From NCBI GenBank assembly GCA_963703605.1, contig CAVPFC010000048.1, forward strand, positions 1 through 64,000: DNA of 64,000 nucleotides, read 5' to 3'. Origin of the DNA: DASXKD01 sp963703605 (GTDB lineage: Bacteria; Actinomycetota; Actinomycetes; Streptosporangiales; Streptosporangiaceae). The translations under genes were made by a program, and so were the position numbers. This document shows, one piece after another, positions 60,076 through 64,000 of this stretch (its first letter is position 1; each line of letters opens with the position of its first letter). Under the pieces are notes generated by a model. That model did not search any database. It was not told the DNA's origin and saw only the letters and a program-made list of their open reading frames with translations.

Positions 60076-60801
60076 CTACTGCGGAGCGCGCCGGCTTCCG
60101 GCGTACCAGTCCTCCTGGATGCCGACCTGGCCGGGGTCGACGCCGAAGCTGCGTAGCTGCGGCCGTTCGCGCAGGCTGCGTTTGAGCTCGGCGAAGCCCG
60201 GGAAGCTGGCCAGGCCCAGCACGTGGTCCCACAGCCGGACCGCCTCGGCCTCGCTGGGCAGGCGGCTGATCACAGGGCCGAAGAACGCGACGCCGGACGG
60301 GGGCTGGAACTGGATGATCGGCGTCCCGACGTCCTTGCCGGTCAGCGCCAGCGCCTCGTCCGTCTCGCCCTGGATTTCGGCATCGTAGGAGCCGTCCTCC
60401 AGCGCTTCGGCGAGCTCGGCTGGCAGGCCCGCCTGGGACAGGATCGGCTCGACGAAGGCGCGGGTGCCGCGCTGGTCGCCGTCGGCCCGGCCGGAATCGG
60501 CGGCGGTGTCGAAGATCCGGGCGCCCATAGCCGCGTACAGCGGCCCGACCGCGCCCCGGCCATGCTCGGCCCGGGTCCGGGCGGCGACGCGCAACAGCCT
60601 CAGCCCGGCGGCGTGACCGGCCGCATACCCGGCCGGGAAATGGCTGTCGTAGTCGACGGCCGCATTGATCATCCGCAGCGAGATGAACCGCCAGTCCACA
60701 GCGTAGGCACGCTGGGCCTGCACCATCCGCACCCATTTGCTGGTCAGCCACGCGAACGGGCATACCGGGTCGAAGTAGAAGCAGATATCCGCGTCGGGCA
60801 T
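60076..60801 (-). CDS. DsbA-fold protein, Rv2466c-like mycothiol-dependent reductase
   Basis: 241 aa. FYFDPVCPFAWLTSKWVRMV, FISLRMINAA, YAAMGARIFD, DVGTPIIQFQ, GVAFFGPVISRLP (cis-Pro loop), LWDHVLGLASFPGFAELKRSL follow the mycothiol-dependent nitroreductase family (DsbA fold). The active site is CPFA, so only the first Cys remains where the family usually has CPxC; a monothiol mechanism through mycothiol is likely (inference). ATG 60801 follows AGGGGAG. Third gene of the SDR-peroxiredoxin-DsbA operon, 17 nt behind the peroxiredoxin. Confidence 0.82.
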   Translation of the reverse strand: MPDADICFYFDPVCPFAWLTSKWVRMVQAQRAYAVDWRFISLRMINAAVDYDSHFPAGYAAGHAAGLRLLRVAARTRAEHGRGAVGPLYAAMGARIFDTAADSGRADGDQRGTRAFVEPILSQAGLPAELAEALEDGSYDAEIQGETDEALALTGKDVGTPIIQFQPPSGVAFFGPVISRLPSEAEAVRLWDHVLGLASFPGFAELKRSLRERPQLRSFGVDPGQVGIQEDWYAGSRRAPQ

Positions 60802-60818
60802 GTACCGATTCTCCCCTC

Positions 60819-61313
60819 TCACGCCGGGGTCGCCGATACGGCGTGCTCGCGCAGGTAGCGGATCAGCCCGATGACGTCCTCGGGGACGAGCCGGCCGATG
60901 GCGCCGCTGGAGTAGACACTGACCACCACGCGCCCGGCCGGGTCGAGGACGAAACCGGTGGACTGCACGAAGAGCGGATCGTCGTTGACGAAGGCCCCGG
61001 TCGCGCGGGCGATCACGCGGGCGTCGGCGCTGTGCCCGACCGGGAAGCTGAGGCCGTGTTTGGCGATCAGTTCCCGGGTGGTGGCCTCGTCGTCCACGGA
61101 TAGCGCGACGATCCGGGCGCCGATCCCGGCCAGGCTGTCAGCGGCCCGCTGGAAGGCGCGGAGCTGGGTGTTGCAATACGGGCACCACGACCCGCGGTAG
61201 AACAAGATCACCCCGAATCCGCCGGCCAGCGCGTCAGGCACGGCGAGGGTGTCACCGCCGGGCAGGGAAAGGAGCAGGGCGGGGAACTGGTCTCCTGGGC
61301 TGAGCAGGGGCAT
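60819..61313 (-). CDS. Peroxiredoxin (AhpC/TSA family)
   Basis: 164 aa thioredoxin-fold peroxidase. FGVILFYRGSWCPYCNTQLRAFQ carries the peroxidatic Cys and, three residues on, a second Cys; IVALSVDDEATTRELIAKHGLSFPV and GRLVPEDVIGLIRYLREH complete the fold. GGAG lies 6 nt before ATG 61313. It probably removes hydroperoxides, with the DsbA-like protein next door as possible thiol partner. Confidence 0.85.
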   Translation of the reverse strand: MPLLSPGDQFPALLLSLPGGDTLAVPDALAGGFGVILFYRGSWCPYCNTQLRAFQRAADSLAGIGARIVALSVDDEATTRELIAKHGLSFPVGHSADARVIARATGAFVNDDPLFVQSTGFVLDPAGRVVVSVYSSGAIGRLVPEDVIGLIRYLREHAVSATPA

Positions 61314-61350
61314 AGTGATCTCCAAGCATCGAAGGTGTCGTGATCGGTGG

Positions 61351-62124
61351 CTACGAGGGGTCGGAAACGTCCCAGATGTGTCCGGTGTCCGCGGAGTCCA
61401 GGCGGGTGAGCAGGGCCTGGGCGGACTCTTGCGGGCTAATCAGTGTTCCCTCCAGGTAGGAGGTGGTGAACCGTTGGTGCAGCTCAGCACCGATCTGATC
61501 GGGGTCCTGCCCGCGGATAAAAGCCTGCATGGCGGTGTCGACCATGCCTGGGCGGAAGGCGTTGACAGTGACACCGGTGCCGTCCAGTTCGGCGGCGAGG
61601 TTGACCGTGTGCGCCTCCAGCGCCGCTTTGCTAGTGGCATAGGCATTAGCGCGGAGCATGCTGGCGGGGTGGGCGGCGACGCCGCTGGAGATGTTGACGA
61701 TCCTGCCCCACCTGTTCGCGATCATCGGGGGCAGCAGTAGGAAGCTCAGGTGCGCGACCGCGACGACATTGACGTCGATCGCGGCCGTCCACTGCGCCGG
61801 GTCAAGGCTCATGCTGGCCCCCAGAGGCGTGACGACCGCGGCATTGTTGATCAGCACATCCACGTCGCCCAGCTCGCTGCGGGCCCGCCTGGCGGCGGCG
61901 CTGAGCTGACCGGGGTCACTGACGTCGGCCTGGATCGTCAGCACGCCTGCGCTGAATTCCCGCATCTGCTTGGCGGTCTGGTCCAGTTCGTCGCCGGAGC
62001 GGGCAAGCAGCGCGACCTGCGCGCCGGCCTCCGCCAGGTTCAGCGCTATGGCCCGGCCGAGGCCGCGTCCGGCCCCGGTCACGAGCGCAGTTCTGCCGTG
62101 CAGGCTGTTCGAGGAGATCCACAT
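61351..62124 (-). CDS. Short-chain dehydrogenase/reductase
   Basis: 257 aa. TALVTGAGRGLGRAIAL (NAD(P) site), VLINNAAVV, NISSGVAAH (Ser), ANAYATSKAALEAH (Tyr-x-x-x-Lys), GVTVNAFRPGMVDTAM. Classical SDR; LLARS after strand 2 suggests NADP. Substrate unknown. First gene of the operon with peroxiredoxin and DsbA-like protein (37 nt to the next start). Confidence 0.9.
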   Translation of the reverse strand: MWISSNSLHGRTALVTGAGRGLGRAIALNLAEAGAQVALLARSGDELDQTAKQMREFSAGVLTIQADVSDPGQLSAAARRARSELGDVDVLINNAAVVTPLGASMSLDPAQWTAAIDVNVVAVAHLSFLLLPPMIANRWGRIVNISSGVAAHPASMLRANAYATSKAALEAHTVNLAAELDGTGVTVNAFRPGMVDTAMQAFIRGQDPDQIGAELHQRFTTSYLEGTLISPQESAQALLTRLDSADTGHIWDVSDPS

Positions 62125-62429
62125 AACCCGTTAGCGCCTGATCGCGGGTAAGTCTTACCTGCCGGCCACGAGCCCGGTTGCGGCTTGGCAGGCCCGCGGG
62201 CGTCAGCGGTGCGACCCGTCCGGCGACTGAGCTAGGCCGCGACTGAATTCCGGCCGTCCCGGCCAATCCAGCTGGCCCCGGGCACCGAATTCATGATGTG
62301 AGAACCCACCTGAACGGCCGGCGTGGTGGGTGAAGCACCCGGTCGCCGCGGAAGTCAGCGGGCACTGGGTGGCCCTCCTATGGATAGCGTCGTGATGGTT
62401 CGGTGAATCGCCCGGTCCAAGAGGCTGCT

Positions 62430-63065
62430 GTGACTGCTACCCGATTCGATGCCGAATCAGCCGAGTGGCTCCGGCTGCTCGCCTGTACGGGTCCGCCGCG
62501 GGAGGCAGCTCTGGCGCGCCTGCATGAGCTGCTGGTACGCATCGCGCGGGGAGAGGTCCAGCGGCGCGCGCCCCGGCTGCGGATCACCGGCCCCGAACTC
62601 GAGGACCTGGCATACCAGGCGGCGGCCGATGCACTGATGGCCATTACGCGCAAGATCGGGCAGTTCCGGGGGGACAGCCGGTTCACCACCTGGGCCTACA
62701 AATTCGTCATCTTCGAGGTGTCGGCCAAGATCGGGCGGCACCTGTGGCGCCATCCGAGCGTGCCGCTGGACGGCGAGGACTGGGACCGGCTGCCGGACCG
62801 CTTCGGTTTTGATCCCGCACAGCAGGCCGAGTGGCGGGATCTGCTCGCCGCTCTGCGCCGCGCGGTGAATGAGGAACTGACCCCGCGGCAGCGCGAGGTC
62901 TTCGTCGCGATCGTGCTCAACGACATTCCGCTTGACGCCCTGGTCCTGCAGTTGGCCTCCAACCGTAACGCGATCTACAAGGTGTTGTTCGATGCCCGGC
63001 GTAAGCTGCGGGCAGCACTTGACGCAAATGGGTACCTGCGCGCTGACACTTCGAGGCACACGTGA
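62430..63065 (+). CDS. ECF-type RNA polymerase sigma factor
   Basis: 211 aa from GTG 62430 (GAGG 5 nt upstream; a longer GTG start at 62403 has none). Region 2: ELEDLAYQAAADALMAITRKIGQFRGDSRFTTWAYKFVIFEVSAKI with the FTTWAY core-binding motif. Region 4: ELTPRQREVFVAIVLNDIPLDALVLQLASNRNAIYKVLFDARRKLRAAL. The stop overlaps the next gene (GTGA), whose zinc motif suggests an anti-sigma factor. Confidence 0.9.
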   Translation: MTATRFDAESAEWLRLLACTGPPREAALARLHELLVRIARGEVQRRAPRLRITGPELEDLAYQAAADALMAITRKIGQFRGDSRFTTWAYKFVIFEVSAKIGRHLWRHPSVPLDGEDWDRLPDRFGFDPAQQAEWRDLLAALRRAVNEELTPRQREVFVAIVLNDIPLDALVLQLASNRNAIYKVLFDARRKLRAALDANGYLRADTSRHT

Positions 63066-63277
63066 ACGGCCGGGATGAGCTGGACCGCTTCCTGCGGACC
63101 GATCCGCGCGACGTCGGCTGCGCCCAGGCGATGGACATGCTCCACGTCTACGTCGAGCTCGTGGCCGTGGGCGAACCGGCGGAGCAGCGGTACCCCGGCC
63201 TGGCGGCGCACCTCAGCGCCTGCGGCCCGTGCGGTGAGGACTTCGAGGGCCTGCTGGCCGCGGTACGCGGCCAGTAG
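63062..63277 (+). CDS. Small zinc-finger anti-sigma-like protein
   Basis: 71 aa. AMDMLHVYVELVAVGEPAEQRYPGLAAHLSACGPCGEDFEGLL matches the zinc-binding anti-sigma core (His-x-x-x-Cys-x-x-Cys). It is soluble with no membrane helix, so it would hold the sigma factor in the cytoplasm and release it on a thiol or metal signal. Starts inside the sigma stop. Confidence 0.75.
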   Translation: MNGRDELDRFLRTDPRDVGCAQAMDMLHVYVELVAVGEPAEQRYPGLAAHLSACGPCGEDFEGLLAAVRGQ

Positions 63278-63502
63278 CCCTGACCGGCATCCTGCGGCGA
63301 ATCACCGGCGCTGGCGCCGGGCCGGGGTCCGCGTGCGCCGGGCGTGCTGTCTTGAACGGAACGTGAGCCGACCGCGCCCGGATCTGTTTGCCGACCGGAC
63401 GTAAGACCTCCACCGCCGCCGACGCCAACAGGGGTCAGCAAACAGCACGGCTGCGGTTAGCCGCCGGCCGGTTCCGGCCCTGCCGGAGGAGGAGAACATC
63501 AG

Positions 63503-64000
63503 ATGAAGATCCTGAAACGCCGGTGGTGGCTGGCAGCCGCCGCTCCGGCCATCGCCGCCGCGGCGGTGCTCGCCACCGTGTCATCTGGAGCGAGCGCCAC
63601 GTCCTCGCGACCTGGCGGCCTGGGGCAGCTATCGGGCCTGCTGCCCCGGACCCACCTGACCGAGGAAAGCGCGATCAACGTCAACCTCAGCAAGGAGACG
63701 GTGCGGCTGCCGCTGTACCCGGGGACGGCGTATGCGGGCACGCCGCATGCCGAGAAGGTGTGGTACGTGCTGCTGGACGCCTCCGATTCCGGGCTGGCGC
63801 ACGACTTGGGCGTGAACTACGCGCCTAAGCTGGCCAACATCGCGATTGGCGACCCGGCTGCGGTGCAGACCGTCACGCTGACCAACCCGACCCCGCAGGC
63901 CAACCCGTTCGGCCCGGGCGTGGTGAACTTCGCTGGCGCGCCGAACTTCGCCCCGACCCGGATCGCGGTCCCCGGGCCGACCGGGTTCCCGCTGGCCAAG
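63503..64000 (+). CDS. Secreted protein, cut by right edge
   Basis: At least 166 aa. GGAGGAGGAG precedes ATG 63503. MKILKRRWWLAAAAPAIAAA and the following VLATVSSGASA form a signal peptide. The mature part (KVWYVLLDASDSGLAHDLGVNYAPKLANI, AVQTVTLTNPTPQANPFGPGVVNF) has beta-type character without a motif I recognise. It follows the sigma/anti-sigma pair after 225 bp and may be a target of it (inference). The C-terminus is outside the window. Confidence 0.65.
   Translation, partial: MKILKRRWWLAAAAPAIAAAAVLATVSSGASATSSRPGGLGQLSGLLPRTHLTEESAINVNLSKETVRLPLYPGTAYAGTPHAEKVWYVLLDASDSGLAHDLGVNYAPKLANIAIGDPAAVQTVTLTNPTPQANPFGPGVVNFAGAPNFAPTRIAVPGPTGFPLAK

Overview
The window is very GC-rich and reads as a chromosomal segment of a filamentous actinomycete. 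The signs are a SARP/AfsR-type regulator, mycothiol-linked enzyme families (a maleylpyruvate-isomerase-like protein and an Rv2466c-like DsbA protein), DUF427, DUF6458 and DUF779 proteins, GTG starts and many ATGA/GTGA gene overlaps. I cannot name the genus. No tRNA, rRNA, CRISPR array or intact insertion sequence is visible.

0-14.5 kb is ordinary chromosome. It holds a cut-off sirtuin, a secreted PKD-like protein, a large SARP/NB-ARC regulator divergent from a secreted ASH-type protein, and a complete branched-chain-amino-acid-type (HAAT) ABC importer. The importer is followed by a frameshifted TetR regulator and a CaiC-like acyl-CoA ligase, so the block probably imports and activates a carboxylic acid. 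A DinB-fold protein closes this part.

14.8-30 kb is an accessory region of small genes and fragments: hemerythrin, a phasin-like protein with a SAP-like tail, a patatin, DUF6458 proteins, a sugar-type MFS transporter, TrhA, and a frameshifted second-type FtsH. Between them lie remnants of a sigma factor, an integrase, a GNAT protein and a ketopantoate reductase.

30-54 kb is a metabolic island around acetyl-CoA, redox balance and acid stress. One tight five-gene operon runs aldehyde dehydrogenase, DUF779, alcohol dehydrogenase, acetate kinase, phosphotransacetylase, with malic enzyme just upstream. Divergent from a TetR gene lies phaB-phaA-phaC for polyhydroxybutyrate, and two phasin-like genes occur in the window. 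Then come a GNAT/ADP-forming acyl-CoA synthetase fusion, a stand-alone b-type cytochrome, an MFS exporter, glutaminase and glutamate decarboxylase. Together they look like an oxygen-limitation and overflow programme: acetate, ethanol and PHB as carbon and electron sinks, GABA formation against acid.

54-64 kb holds a cupin-like protein, an OsmC-like gene with an in-frame TGA exactly at its expected catalytic cysteine, a secreted beta-propeller, DUF427, a peroxiredoxin/DsbA/SDR operon, an ECF sigma factor with a zinc-finger partner, and a secreted protein cut by the right edge.

Three observations stand out. First, the OsmC gene may encode a selenoprotein: TGA at codon 67, a hairpin right after it, and an intact second cysteine. 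Second, a conserved 21-nt element precedes trhA, the ftsH-like gene and the cytochrome b gene, always 30-35 nt before a start codon. Third, two nearly identical TetR genes lie in inverted orientation 15 kb apart, and a shared operator (core TGTAGGTCTACAG) sits at both copies and before a truncated paralogue of the small membrane gene beside copy 1.
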